Below are positions 8,119-17,338 of a stretch of DNA of 64,000 nucleotides, piece by piece (within the stretch, counting starts at the first letter, position 1; each line of letters begins with the position of its first letter). Source of the DNA: Clostridiaceae bacterium (GTDB taxonomy: Bacteria > Bacillota > Clostridia > Peptostreptococcales > Natronincolaceae); the NCBI GenBank assembly GCA_020832135.1, contig JAFIFG010000111.1, forward strand, positions 1 to 64,000, in the 5' to 3' direction. The notes beneath the pieces are model-generated. The model did not search any database. It was not told where the DNA came from and saw only the letters and a program-made list of their open reading frames with translations. The translations under genes were made by a program, and so were the position numbers.

Positions 8119-8526
8119 TTAAACTTCACCATCAGTTCCATCAAGGTTAATTGCTGCTGGCTCTACTTCAACACTTCCGTCCTTATCTATTGTGACTTTA
8201 TAAGAAGCACTATCATCAAGATCTTGAGCCCCTTTAGGCACATCTGGCCATTCTTGTAAATATTTTTTCCAGTCTTCATTATCACTTTCACCATCCCACG
8301 TTTCTTCTTCATTTGGATTGCCTTCATCTGCAAGATACATCATCGCCGCACTTTGAAGAGTTCTAACATTGGCATTATGCACAGTGTTAGCAGCATTAGT
8401 TCTCGAAGAACCTAACCTTGGCACCGCCACAGCCGCCAAAATACCCAAAATAGCAACAACCACAATCAATTCCACTAGAGTAAATCCTTTTTTGTTTTTT
8501 AATCTTTTTGTAAACATTTTAATCAT
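8119..8526 (-). CDS. pilA: Major type IV pilin (PilA-like)
   Basis: 135 residues, the best candidate for the main pilus subunit. A 13-residue basic leader ends in KKG, followed by FTLVELIVVVAILGILAAVAVP, a near-perfect class IVa pilin N-terminus with glutamate at mature position 5. The mature protein then has VHNANVRTLQSAAMMYLAD and a small, strongly acidic C-terminal domain with no disulfide cysteines. It has its own strong ribosome site (AAGGAGG). Hairpins on its 3' side are consistent with separate mRNA processing. The acidic surface may suit an alkaline or salty habitat; that is inference. Confidence 0.93.
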   Translation of the reverse strand: MIKMFTKRLKNKKGFTLVELIVVVAILGILAAVAVPRLGSSRTNAANTVHNANVRTLQSAAMMYLADEGNPNEEETWDGESDNEDWKKYLQEWPDVPKGAQDLDDSASYKVTIDKDGSVEVEPAAINLDGTDGEV

Positions 8527-8617
8527 CCCATTTTCCTCCTTGTTTTTAATGTATTATGAATGCATACTGCTCCTTTACTCTTTTTTGTTACCTCACCTCC
8601 CTTAATATGTTTTTTAT

Positions 8618-10288
8618 TTATCTTACCCTTCTTTGCTCAATGATAGTCCAAGAGTCATTGGCTGGTTCTATAAAATGAGGTGGTGTATCGTTGGTCATGC
8701 GAGGGTCGTGGGCATAGTCTTTGGCAAAACCAGCGGTATTGTTTGCTAAAGCTACGGGACCTCTAATATTTTGTGTGATTGAGCCTCTCAGAATAATTGT
8801 TCCTCGTTTCTTTTCACGAAAAAATTCATAACCAAAGGATTCACCAGCGAAAATTCCAGCATGTATGGTTACATCATTATTTACGTTGTGGTGATCAATG
8901 TATACATGTTGGTTAGCAATTAGTCCTAGCATATTTCTCCTTGTTTCCAGTGCTTCCATCCTTACTAATTGGTTATTAGTAGGATTTTCTGGAACCTTTT
9001 TGAATTGAATGCTTGCATATTCTACACCATTTTCTTTGATATAAATGTTGTTGTCCGTTACTATTGTTAAAGTTGCATCTAGTTTACCAGAAATGAATGC
9101 ATTGCCATAATAGTTGCTTTTCTTTATGTTTTGATACAGTTCTTTGATTTGATGGTTTGTGAAATTATTCCATTCTGCTTCAGCTTGACTTTTTAAAGTG
9201 TCATAGGCACTGGAAGGAATAAAACTAGGGAAAGCTACATTAGTCCACCACCATAGAACTCTTCGTGTATTCCTAGCATCGTGATAAAATTCTCCTAATC
9301 CTACTTCGTATACTTGACTTCCGCGAGTATATCTTATTTTTTTATCATAATTCCAAAAGTCTTCTTCCGTTACCTCTCTGCTACTTCCATAGTGGTTAAT
9401 CACTGAAATATAGGGATTATAGACATTTCCTGGAGTCTCCCCTTGCTGCCCCTCTCCATTTTTTACATAGATAACTCCATTTGCAGGTAATGCTTTATTA
9501 TAAGTCCAATTACCCCATTTATCATTTTCCCAAAATCGAATATCATAGCTAGTGCCTTTTAATTCAATCTCAACTGTTCCATAGTAGATATGCCATCCAC
9601 TCTTGGTTTGTTGATCAACACTACTGAATTGTTCCTGTACATCTGGAAAAAGTAATGGCTCTATCCGCTGGGGAGGTAGACCGTCATGATATCGGTAAAT
9701 GGATTTATGATTAGCTCCACTCGTGGTATCGTTTAATCCCCCCTCCCTACTATAGGTTACGGGACCATGAAACTGTGGTGTTCCTTGAATGTTTAAGCTT
9801 CCATTCGTATGAACTGGACCATACATCTCATCTTGGGATCCCCACCAAACATTTTCATCATCATTGGAGAGGTATAGGGTTTCAGTGAAGTTTCTCCGTC
9901 GAAAGATGGTTTGTAATCTATCCACTACTTCTTCATTTTCATAGTATGTGGTCTCTATTTCTATTAGGGGGTATTCATCCTTTAGAACCTCTACTGTATA
10001 ATAGCCCTCACCGTATTCAACTACTTTCAATGTGCCATCAGCTTCTAAAAAGGTATTAGGTGTCTTCCTATAGAAAAAGGGATCTACTCCAAGAAAGAAT
10101 AGAAATCGATTGGTTCCAGCCTCTAAGGATGCATAGGCCCCCTCATTTCTTCGTTGCATACCTATCAATTTATTTTGATTTACCATTGTTGTCATAGCTA
10201 CTGTACCTAGCATAATGAGAACTGCTGTAATAATTAACACAAACACCATCATAAATCCTTTGGTTTCCTTTATTTTGTTTTTAATCAC
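8618..10288 (-). CDS. Large PilX-like / DUF4900-type surface protein in pilus operon
   Basis: 556 residues. The N-terminus (KETKGFMMVFVLIITAVLIMLGTVAM) is a PilX-type membrane segment with a prepilin-like KGF but no glutamate at position 5. The long exported part contains a segment (WWGSQDEMYGPVHTNGSLNIQG) typical of DUF4900-type proteins, which look like beta-helices, and later VYIDHHNVNNDVTIHAGIFAG. It is probably a large minor pilin or pilus-tip adhesin in place of PilY1; that role is inference. It overlaps the preceding PilW-like gene by eight bases, implying coupled translation. Confidence 0.75.
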   Translation of the reverse strand: MIKNKIKETKGFMMVFVLIITAVLIMLGTVAMTTMVNQNKLIGMQRRNEGAYASLEAGTNRFLFFLGVDPFFYRKTPNTFLEADGTLKVVEYGEGYYTVEVLKDEYPLIEIETTYYENEEVVDRLQTIFRRRNFTETLYLSNDDENVWWGSQDEMYGPVHTNGSLNIQGTPQFHGPVTYSREGGLNDTTSGANHKSIYRYHDGLPPQRIEPLLFPDVQEQFSSVDQQTKSGWHIYYGTVEIELKGTSYDIRFWENDKWGNWTYNKALPANGVIYVKNGEGQQGETPGNVYNPYISVINHYGSSREVTEEDFWNYDKKIRYTRGSQVYEVGLGEFYHDARNTRRVLWWWTNVAFPSFIPSSAYDTLKSQAEAEWNNFTNHQIKELYQNIKKSNYYGNAFISGKLDATLTIVTDNNIYIKENGVEYASIQFKKVPENPTNNQLVRMEALETRRNMLGLIANQHVYIDHHNVNNDVTIHAGIFAGESFGYEFFREKKRGTIILRGSITQNIRGPVALANNTAGFAKDYAHDPRMTNDTPPHFIEPANDSWTIIEQRRVR

Positions 10289-10859
10289 TATAGGTCTCCC
10301 TCCCTCGTACAGTATATCTTAATTCAATCTTAGAGGTATTTCCCCTATTGGAAAAACCCTCAAATCGAAGGATTAGCACTAACCTCCGCCCCTCTTCTAT
10401 CACTGTAAAGGGGGCTTCCTCTGTTATAATATTATGAAATACTGTAGAAGTAGAAAAAGATGCTGTATATTGATAGGGATACTGGTGATTTTCGGCTAAA
10501 TAAACTTTTCTATGTAGCTTTTGCTCTTCTGCCATATAATCATAGACTACTTTTTGTGGTGCCTCTTCCTGTTGAGAATAGGCATAGGTATAGATAATCA
10601 AACAATCACCTTGAACTTCTATAGCACTTTCTTCTTCTACTGCCTTAGTAGCTTCTCGAACCTCTTGACTTACATAGGTTTGTAGAAGCTGACCCGTAGC
10701 TATGGCTTCAGCTGTATCATTGCTGTTATGCCAAGAATTTAACCCAAAGAAGAACAATTGATATGCTAGTGCCATGACAATTCCCACTAGCCCTAAAGTC
10801 ACAAGTAGCTCTATTAAAGTAAATCCTCTGTTGTTTTTATCGCTTTTTATTGACTTCAC
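10281..10859 (-). CDS. Type IV pilus pseudopilin, PilW-like
   Basis: About 192 residues. A leader of about 13 residues ends in NNRG, followed by FTLIELLVTLGLVGIVMALAYQLFFFG with glutamate at mature position 5. A PilW/GspJ-like body follows (TGQLLQTYVSQEVREATKAV; LILRFEGFSNRG). The GTG at 10859 behind GGAAGG gives a normal leader; the longer frame to 10892 would give an unusual one. It sits between two other pseudopilin genes and overlaps the DUF4900-type gene. Confidence 0.85.
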   Translation of the reverse strand: MKSIKSDKNNRGFTLIELLVTLGLVGIVMALAYQLFFFGLNSWHNSNDTAEAIATGQLLQTYVSQEVREATKAVEEESAIEVQGDCLIIYTYAYSQQEEAPQKVVYDYMAEEQKLHRKVYLAENHQYPYQYTASFSTSTVFHNIITEEAPFTVIEEGRRLVLILRFEGFSNRGNTSKIELRYTVRGRETYSD

Positions 10860-10879
10860 TTCCTCTATCCTTCCTTTTC

Positions 10880-12112
10880 TTATTCCCACCAAGTATTAGC
10901 AGGAGTTAGCTCTTTTAAGGAAATGTTTAAAACCTTGCTTTCCCTCGAATAAGAAAATCTACCATTCCAGACTTCCGAATTATTTTCCCCATCAACAATG
11001 TATTCCATTGTTTTTAATGCTTCTTCTTCTTCCTCTACCACAATATACTCCACTAAAATTCGAAGTCCATACCCACCATCTTCTGCTCCCCCCATAGGCC
11101 ATATATTCTTTAGTGTAATTTCATTGCCATTGATGAGCTTACTTACATTAGGAAAGGTAAGTCGTGGTTCATGGCGGGTCACTAATTGTGCATCAATTCC
11201 AGATAGAAGAATTAGTGGTTCTTCCGCTTCTAGCCAATCCCTAAATGTTATCTTTAAAAGACTCGGAGGCTGTAACCTTAATTTGCTACCATCAGTGGGA
11301 AAAATAGAAGTTTTGTAATTTTCTATCGTCACATTCCAATTCATGCCATCTTGTTTTGGATCTAACATTAACCCATAGTTCTCTGGAAAAATCTTAACCC
11401 TATAACTTTCACTATCTTCATCTTCACTTATTGGTATTTCTGCAAATAAGATATTGCCGCTACGTCCATCAGTGTATTGGGTCATAATAAGCTTGTCCTC
11501 TTCATCTAATAAATCTACTTTTATGCCAGGAACGCTAAGGGGGGATAAATCCCATCCATCCTGAAATTCAACCAGCAAATTTCCACCTTCTAGTATTTCC
11601 CTTCTATTTTCATCAGCTATAAAGGTCTCTCTTTCTAAGCTTCTTCCAAAGGATGTATGGGTTACTATAGTTCTTACATTAAAGTAGCTATAAGTATGTC
11701 TGCTCCATGGATTATAGCCTGCACTATCTTCTACTGGTATCATATCATCCACTATAAAGGAAATATAGGTTTGTATCAGGTACTTTTCCATCGTTTCTTT
11801 AATAAGTACTCCATTTTCTATTCTATAGTTTTGTAAAAGACCACTATCTATAGAACCCGTTTGGTTATTGGATGTCTTTCTATATAGCTCAATAATATCA
11901 TCGTATTTCATTCCTCGAAAGGTTTCAATCTCATTTGTAATTAACATATTTAGTTGGTGTTCTACTTTATTTATCGTTGTATTCTGAGAAATAAAGAGAA
12001 ATAAAGAAAGAAAAGCAACTAAAATAGTCATTAAAAACCCCAAAGATACAACCAACTCTAAGAGTGTAAAACCTTCTTTAGATATCCTTTTGCCCATGTG
12101 TGTTTTAAACAT
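10880..12112 (-). CDS. Large type IV pseudopilin (PilV/GspI-like N-terminus)
   Basis: 410 residues. The prepilin motif SKEGFTLLELVVSLGFLMTILVAFLSLFLF lies at about residues 11-40, with glutamate at mature position 5. A long exported domain of about 350 residues follows, with a prealbumin-like beta segment (GIKVDLLDEEDKLIMTQYTDGRSG) that resembles carboxypeptidase-regulatory/SdrD-like folds. It is much longer than usual minor pilins (150-200), so it may be a tip-exposed adhesive or scaffold subunit; that role is inferred. It follows pilC after 28 bases. Confidence 0.8.
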   Translation of the reverse strand: MFKTHMGKRISKEGFTLLELVVSLGFLMTILVAFLSLFLFISQNTTINKVEHQLNMLITNEIETFRGMKYDDIIELYRKTSNNQTGSIDSGLLQNYRIENGVLIKETMEKYLIQTYISFIVDDMIPVEDSAGYNPWSRHTYSYFNVRTIVTHTSFGRSLERETFIADENRREILEGGNLLVEFQDGWDLSPLSVPGIKVDLLDEEDKLIMTQYTDGRSGNILFAEIPISEDEDSESYRVKIFPENYGLMLDPKQDGMNWNVTIENYKTSIFPTDGSKLRLQPPSLLKITFRDWLEAEEPLILLSGIDAQLVTRHEPRLTFPNVSKLINGNEITLKNIWPMGGAEDGGYGLRILVEYIVVEEEEEALKTMEYIVDGENNSEVWNGRFSYSRESKVLNISLKELTPANTWWE

Positions 12113-12140
12113 TACCAGTCCCTTCTTTACTTGAGCTTTG

Positions 12141-13346
12141 TTATACTGTATTCATCATATCAAACATTGGTAATACCATAGAAATTACAATAAATCCGAT
12201 TAACAAAGCCATCACAACAATCATAATAGGTTCTATCAAAGTGGTCATTTTTTGAATGGCTATCTCTACTTCTTCATCATAAAAATTGGCTGTTTTTTCT
12301 AGAATGGTATCTAAAACACCTGATTCCTCCCCCACCTGAATCATAGAGTACAGCATAGGAGGGAAAATTCCCATCTCTTGAATAGGCTTTGAAAGATTAT
12401 AGCCTTTACTGATTTCTTCCTTTGCTTCATTTATACCCTTTTCAACCACTTTATTACCTACTATTTTTGCAACTATTTCTAAGGATTGTATAAGTGGCAC
12501 CCCGCTGGAGATTAAGGTAGCCAACGTTCTAGCAAACCGCGAAGTGATTACTTTGATAGTAGTATCCTTAACAATTGGAATGTTAAGCTTAATTTTACTA
12601 ACAGTCCATTTGCCAGCACTTGTTTTTAAATAATACTGTCCTCCAGCTATTATGGATACTAAGCCTAATAGAAAAATATACCAATAACGTTGTAACCCAT
12701 CACTAATAGCTAGTAAAACTCTAGTTGGCATAGGTAATTCTACACCACTGCCAGTAAACATGCTCATAAAGGTTGGCATTACAAATGTTAATAAAAAAAT
12801 AACCACCATAACTGAAACAACACTTAAAATAATTGGGTACACCATCGCCCCTTTTATTTTGTTATTTATTTTATGCTCCTTCTCATAGTGAGAAGCCATT
12901 CGATCCATAATGGTATCTAGGTTCCCACTAGCTTCTCCCGCCTCCGTCATATTAATCAAGAGTTCTGGAAAAACCTCTGTATGCTTTTTAAGGGCTTCAG
13001 AAAAGGTCATTCCTTTTTGAACATTCTCATAAACTTCTCCAAGAATTCTCTTAAGCTTTTTATTGTTTGTTTGTTGTCTTAAAATATCTAAACAAGTAAT
13101 AATGGCGACACCAGCATTTAACATAGTATAAAATTGCCTGCAAAATATTGCTAAATCTTTTATACTAACTGGGTTAAATAATTCGATTTCAGTAATACTA
13201 TTTTTTTCGATGACTTCCTTTATGGTAATGGGAATAGCTCTTTGCTGGCGAATCACTTGGAGAACTTCTTCTTCGCTTTTTCCTTCGTATTTTCCTTTTA
13301 TCTTTTTACCCTGCTGAAGAACAGCTTCGTACTTATATATTGGCAT
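12141..13346 (-). CDS. pilC: PilC, type IV pilus inner-membrane platform protein
   Basis: About 401 residues with two T2SSF domains. The first is near residues 65-190 (FCRQFYTMLNAGVAIITCLDILRQQ) and the second is near 265-390 (FARTLATLISSGVPLIQSLEIV). Membrane helices lie between and after them. PilC is the rotor-like platform that PilB and PilT act on. The ATG at 13346 follows AAAGGTG; the track frame starting at 13358 includes that site. It follows pilT after about 40 bases. Confidence 0.95.
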   Translation of the reverse strand: MPIYKYEAVLQQGKKIKGKYEGKSEEEVLQVIRQQRAIPITIKEVIEKNSITEIELFNPVSIKDLAIFCRQFYTMLNAGVAIITCLDILRQQTNNKKLKRILGEVYENVQKGMTFSEALKKHTEVFPELLINMTEAGEASGNLDTIMDRMASHYEKEHKINNKIKGAMVYPIILSVVSVMVVIFLLTFVMPTFMSMFTGSGVELPMPTRVLLAISDGLQRYWYIFLLGLVSIIAGGQYYLKTSAGKWTVSKIKLNIPIVKDTTIKVITSRFARTLATLISSGVPLIQSLEIVAKIVGNKVVEKGINEAKEEISKGYNLSKPIQEMGIFPPMLYSMIQVGEESGVLDTILEKTANFYDEEVEIAIQKMTTLIEPIMIVVMALLIGFIVISMVLPMFDMMNTV

Positions 13347-13388
13347 CAGCCTCATCACCTTTTAAATTAATATGGAGAAATAACAACA

Positions 13389-14447
13389 TTATAGTACCCC
13401 TATCAATCTTTTAACCGATTCTATATCTATAGCATGAGATAATAGGGTTTCTCTAGTTATAGTTCCTTGATGATAGAGATGTATTAAAGAATTATCCATC
13501 GTTTGCATGCCTATTTGAGTTCCTGTCTGAATGGAATTCTGAATCTGATGGGTTTTGCCTTCTCTAATAAGGTTTCTAATAGCTGCTGTTGCTATCATGA
13601 CTTCAAAAGCAGCAGTTCTACCTTCTTGGTCTTTATTAGAGACTAACTGTTGCGACACGACACCCTCAATCACAGAAGCTAGCTGGACTTTAACTTGCTG
13701 TTGTTGATGTGATGGAAAAACATCAATAATTCGATCTATCGTTTTGGCAGCTCCTATTGTATGCAACGTAGATAAAACAAGATGCCCTGTCTCAGCCGCC
13801 GTTAGTGCTGTGCTAATGGTTTCAAGATCCCTCATCTCTCCAACCAGAATTACATCCGGATCTTGCCTTAATGCAGATTTTAAAGCATTGGGAAATCCTA
13901 GAGAATCATGGCCTATTTCTCTTTGATTTACAATACTTTTATTATGCTTATGCAGATACTCAATAGGATCTTCTAAAGTTAAAACATGACAATTCCGTTC
14001 CTGGTTTATTTGGTTCACCATAGCTGCTAATGTAGTAGACTTGCCACTACCTGTTGGTCCAGTCACTAAAACAAGTCCTCTTTGCTTTTTTGCTAATGTC
14101 TTTATAATAGGGGGTAATCCTAATTCTATCATTGAAGGTATCTTAGATGCCACTACTCTAATGGCCATACTATAGCTTCCTCTTTGTTTAAATATATTTA
14201 CTCGAAATCTTCCCAGGCTAGCAGCCGATATAGAACAGTCTATCTCGCCTTTGTCCAGTAATAGTTTCATTTGATCCTCATCTAGCATTTGCTGTGTTAA
14301 AGATAAGATATCTTGAGATGATAGAGGAGTAGCTCCTGCTGGCTGTAAATTACCATTAATTCTTGCAGTGGGGGGAATACCTACTGTGAGGTGTAAGTCC
14401 GATGCCTTCATCTCCATTGTTTTTTTTGCTAATTCTGTAAAATCCAT
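13389..14447 (-). CDS. pilT: PilT, pilus retraction ATPase
   Basis: 352 residues, normal PilT length. Walker A GPTGSGKST lies at about 130-138, the Asp box is TLEDPIEY, Walker B is VGEMRDLETI, and the His box is STLHTIGAAKTIDRIIDVFP. The C-terminal retraction-type segment AAFEVMIATAAIRNLIREGK(T) is present, which separates PilT from PilB. It is a hexameric ATPase that powers pilus disassembly, so twitching motility is expected. It lies 10 bases after pilB. Confidence 0.95.
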   Translation of the reverse strand: MDFTELAKKTMEMKASDLHLTVGIPPTARINGNLQPAGATPLSSQDILSLTQQMLDEDQMKLLLDKGEIDCSISAASLGRFRVNIFKQRGSYSMAIRVVASKIPSMIELGLPPIIKTLAKKQRGLVLVTGPTGSGKSTTLAAMVNQINQERNCHVLTLEDPIEYLHKHNKSIVNQREIGHDSLGFPNALKSALRQDPDVILVGEMRDLETISTALTAAETGHLVLSTLHTIGAAKTIDRIIDVFPSHQQQQVKVQLASVIEGVVSQQLVSNKDQEGRTAAFEVMIATAAIRNLIREGKTHQIQNSIQTGTQIGMQTMDNSLIHLYHQGTITRETLLSHAIDIESVKRLIGVL

Positions 14448-14457
14448 CTTTTACCTC

Positions 14458-16146
14458 CTATTCTAAGGTATAGCTTACTCTTAAGAGTTCCTCAATGGTT
14501 GTAGTTCCTTCCATAACCAGCTCTCTAGCATTGTCAAATAACGAGATCATATTTTGCTCTATAGCCACTTTTCTTATGTTATCAATACTAGCACCTTCAT
14601 CTATAAGTCCACGAATCCTACTATTTACCGCCATGATTTCATGTATAGCTATTCTACCTTTGTAGCCAGAATGATTGCAGAGATGGCATCCGCTTCCTTT
14701 ATAAAGGTTAATTGCTTGATTTTCATCTATTTTCAAAACTTTTTTTTCTGTTGGTTCTGCCTCATAAGCTACTTTGCAATTGGTACATACTCTTTTTACT
14801 AAACGTTGTGCAATAACTCCATTAACAGAGGAAGATACTAAATACGGCTCTATTTCCATATCCATTAGCCGTGTTACTGTTGAGGCTGTGTCATTTGTAT
14901 GCATAGTACTTAATACTAAATGTCCAGTAATAGCAGCCCTAACAGCAATTTGAGCTGTTTCAGTATCTCTAATTTCACCTATCATGATAATATCAGGGTC
15001 TTGTCTTAGAATGGACCTTAGTCCACTGGCAAAGGTCAGGCCTGCTTTATTGTTAACCTGTACTTGATTAACGCCTTCTAATTGGTATTCTACAGGATCC
15101 TCTACCGTAATAATATTTTTATTAATTTTATTAAGTTCTCTTAAAATAGTATATAGTGTAGTACTTTTACCACTTCCTGTAGGACCAGTAACCAATAGGA
15201 TACCATTTGGCACTTGAATAATTTTTTCGAAAATATTCAAATTATGATGTGTAAATCCTAATTGCTGTTTAGAAAATAGAAACCCGCTTCTGTCTAGTAA
15301 CCTTATTACTATCTTCTCTCCATGGACAGTAGGAAGTACAGAAATTCGCAGATCGATATCACGTCCATCTATTAGTGTTTCAACTCTTCCATCCTGTGGT
15401 AACCTTTTTTCAGCAATATTCATTTTACTCATAATTTTAATTCTGGTAACAATAGCAGAGTGACTTGATTTTGCCGGTGTCATTACTTCTTGCAACTCTC
15501 CATCTACTCTAATTCTTACCCTTATAATTTTTTCCATGGGCTCTATGTGAATATCACTAGCCCTCATATGAATAGCTTGTTTAATAATAGAATTCACTAA
15601 TTTAACTACAGGAGCATTATTTATTTCATTCAATGTATCTTCATCAAGTTCTTCTACATCTTCAATCTGGTAGTTCTCTCTAAATTCTTCAAGAGCCTTT
15701 TCAGCACTTTCAGTTTCATAGTGTTGCTCAATAGCATCTAAAACATCCTGCTTCGTGGCAATTACCGGCTCAATAGTAAGGCCTGTCGTAATTTTAAGGT
15801 CATCAACAGCAAATATATTTAAGGGATCTGTCATTGCTACAATGAGTTTACCTCTATCCTTTTTTACTGGTATTAATGTGTATCTTCTAGCAAGATTTTC
15901 GCTGATCATTCTAGGTATTTCAGGATCTATAAAATATTTTTGCAAGTCCATATGTGGTATGCCCAATTGAAATTCTAAAACCTCAATAATCTGACTTTCC
16001 TCTACAATGTTTTCCTCAATTAAAATTTCACCTAGTTTTTTACCAGTAGATTTTTGCAAATTAAGGACATGATTTAACTGCTCTTTCGTAATTATTCCAA
16101 CTTCCAGTAGCAAATCTCCTAAACGCTTACTTTTAACTTTTTCCAC
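14458..16146 (-). CDS. pilB: PilB, pilus extension ATPase
   Basis: 562 residues. Residues about 1-150 are a MshEN/T2SSE N-terminal domain with GKKLGEILIEENIV and LGIPHMDL segments, a fold that binds c-di-GMP in some relatives. The ATPase domain has Walker A GPTGSGKST at 321-329, Asp box VEDPVEY, Walker B IGEIRDTETA and a tetracysteine zinc site (CTNC at 454-457, CHLC at 487-490). It drives pilus assembly with PilC. The start is GTG at 16146. It is first in the pilus cluster, 47 bases after a riboswitch-like leader, so c-di-GMP may act both on the RNA and on the protein; the second point is inference. Confidence 0.95.
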   Translation of the reverse strand: MEKVKSKRLGDLLLEVGIITKEQLNHVLNLQKSTGKKLGEILIEENIVEESQIIEVLEFQLGIPHMDLQKYFIDPEIPRMISENLARRYTLIPVKKDRGKLIVAMTDPLNIFAVDDLKITTGLTIEPVIATKQDVLDAIEQHYETESAEKALEEFRENYQIEDVEELDEDTLNEINNAPVVKLVNSIIKQAIHMRASDIHIEPMEKIIRVRIRVDGELQEVMTPAKSSHSAIVTRIKIMSKMNIAEKRLPQDGRVETLIDGRDIDLRISVLPTVHGEKIVIRLLDRSGFLFSKQQLGFTHHNLNIFEKIIQVPNGILLVTGPTGSGKSTTLYTILRELNKINKNIITVEDPVEYQLEGVNQVQVNNKAGLTFASGLRSILRQDPDIIMIGEIRDTETAQIAVRAAITGHLVLSTMHTNDTASTVTRLMDMEIEPYLVSSSVNGVIAQRLVKRVCTNCKVAYEAEPTEKKVLKIDENQAINLYKGSGCHLCNHSGYKGRIAIHEIMAVNSRIRGLIDEGASIDNIRKVAIEQNMISLFDNARELVMEGTTTIEELLRVSYTLE

Positions 16147-16192
16147 TTTTCCATCACCATAATTTCTTTTTATTTGTAAGGGTATTAAATAA

Positions 16193-16221
16193 GGCTAATA
16201 ATATTCTTAATATCATTAGCC
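16193..16221 (-). terminator. Hairpin after the c-di-GMP aptamer (possible expression platform)
   Basis: GGCTAATGATATT pairs with AATATTATTAGCC (one G-U pair) around AAG, followed by TTATTT. It starts directly after the conserved AACCG end of the aptamer, where a ligand-controlled terminator would be expected. The T-run is weak, so it could instead be a structural extension of the aptamer. Confidence 0.55.
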
Positions 16222-16290
16222 GGTTACGCTACTACATCCCTACAGCTTAAAGCGTCCATCTATATCTGTAGTTCATCTGTTCTTTATTTA
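16193..16290 (-). ncRNA. c-di-GMP-II riboswitch leader of the pilus operon
   Basis: Read on the minus strand, the leader has GATGAA, then CTACAG, ATGGACGCTT, CTGTAG, and TAGTAGCGTAACCG. The order and spacing match class II c-di-GMP aptamers, whose known conserved parts are GAUGAA, GGGCACUU and UUAGUAGUGCAACCG. The pseudoknot (CTACAG at 16272-16267 with CTGTAG at 16246-16241) and the P3 helix (ACGCT with AGCGT) keep pairing although their bases differ from the known example, which is covariation. I could not place the P1 helix with certainty. Class II c-di-GMP riboswitches are known in Clostridia, including upstream of type IV pilus genes in Clostridioides difficile. Confidence 0.85.
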
Positions 16291-16393
16291 AAATTGTCAT
16301 CATATGACTATAGTAGTATCATACGTTATTTATTCTCCTTAATTTGTCAATTTCCTTCTTATTTGTATATTTTTTTACATATTTTTTACCAAC

Positions 16394-16427
16394 AAAAAAC
16401 CTATAGGAAATATGTTTTCCTATAGGT
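16394..16427 (-). terminator. Terminator after aroE
   Basis: ACCTATAGGAAA pairs with TTTCCTATAGGT, followed by a T-run on the minus strand. It separates aroE transcription from the pilus leader. Confidence 0.85.
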
Positions 16428-16473
16428 CTGGAGATAAGTCAGGAAAGTATTACTCAAAAAAATTTCTTGCTTT

Positions 16474-17337
16474 TTATTCACCATAAATCCTTTCAACAAG
16501 CAATTCCTTTATCTCTTCAAAATCTAACTTTTCCCCTGTCCATATCTCAAAAGCCAATATACCTTGGTCTATTAACATGTCAATGCCATGATGTATAGTA
16601 CAGTTTGCTAATTTAGCTTTTTTAAGCAGAGCTGTCTCAAAGGGTTGGTATATGATATCACTTACAATTAAATCCTTATGGAATATTATCTTATCTTCAT
16701 ATGGAATATTATCTATATTGGGAACCATACCTACGGGAGTACAGTTGATCAACACATCCATACTATAGGTATCTATTTCATCGGAGGTTATATAATGATG
16801 TTGACTAGAAGGAGTTTCCTGGATATTGTTGATGGTATCGATAATTTCCATGGCTTTTTCCATACTTCTATTACAGATAGTAATAATACAGTCAAAATGA
16901 ATAGCCAGAGCCACTGCTATACTTTTAGCAGCACCTCCAGCACCTAATATACAGATTTTTTTTCCGTTTAAATTTATTCCTTTTCTCAATAACCCTGTAA
17001 CAAAGCCTAAGCCATCTGTATTGTATCCAGTAAGCTTTCCATTATCATTTCTAATGGTGTTGACAGCACCTATCAATTTTGCCTCCTGGGATAAATCATC
17101 TAGAAATTTCATTACTTCTATTTTATGGGGATAGGTAACATTACAGCCCAAATATCCTAAAGCCTTTATACCCTCCATAGCAGACTTTAGATTTGAATTC
17201 TCTACCCTATGGTTGATATAAATTGCATTTATATTGAGATTTTTAAAACCATAGTTATGTATTATTGGTGAAAAGCTATGTTCTACTGGATCTCCTATCA
17301 GACAGACGGCTTTTGTCCCCCCATTAATGGCCTTCAT
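16474..17337 (-). CDS. aroE: Shikimate dehydrogenase
   Basis: 287 residues. It reduces 3-dehydroshikimate to shikimate with NADPH. The N-terminal substrate site is LIGDPVEHSFSPIIHN and the catalytic lysine lies in GCNVTYPHK. The Rossmann motif is GAGGAAKSIAVAL, and late conserved NTDGLGF and INCTPVGM are also visible. The ATG at 17337 is chosen for the GGAGGGGAG ribosome site; the six-residue longer start at 17355 overlaps the previous gene. The longer form is possible but has no ribosome site of its own. Confidence 0.95.
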   Translation of the reverse strand: MKAINGGTKAVCLIGDPVEHSFSPIIHNYGFKNLNINAIYINHRVENSNLKSAMEGIKALGYLGCNVTYPHKIEVMKFLDDLSQEAKLIGAVNTIRNDNGKLTGYNTDGLGFVTGLLRKGINLNGKKICILGAGGAAKSIAVALAIHFDCIITICNRSMEKAMEIIDTINNIQETPSSQHHYITSDEIDTYSMDVLINCTPVGMVPNIDNIPYEDKIIFHKDLIVSDIIYQPFETALLKKAKLANCTIHHGIDMLIDQGILAFEIWTGEKLDFEEIKELLVERIYGE

Positions 17338-17338
17338 T

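Noticed and set aside
16318-16350. Sigma-A promoter for the pilus leader (TTGACA to TATGAT)
   Set aside because: The spacing is 21 bases, too long for a normal sigma-A promoter. The true promoter was not located with confidence.
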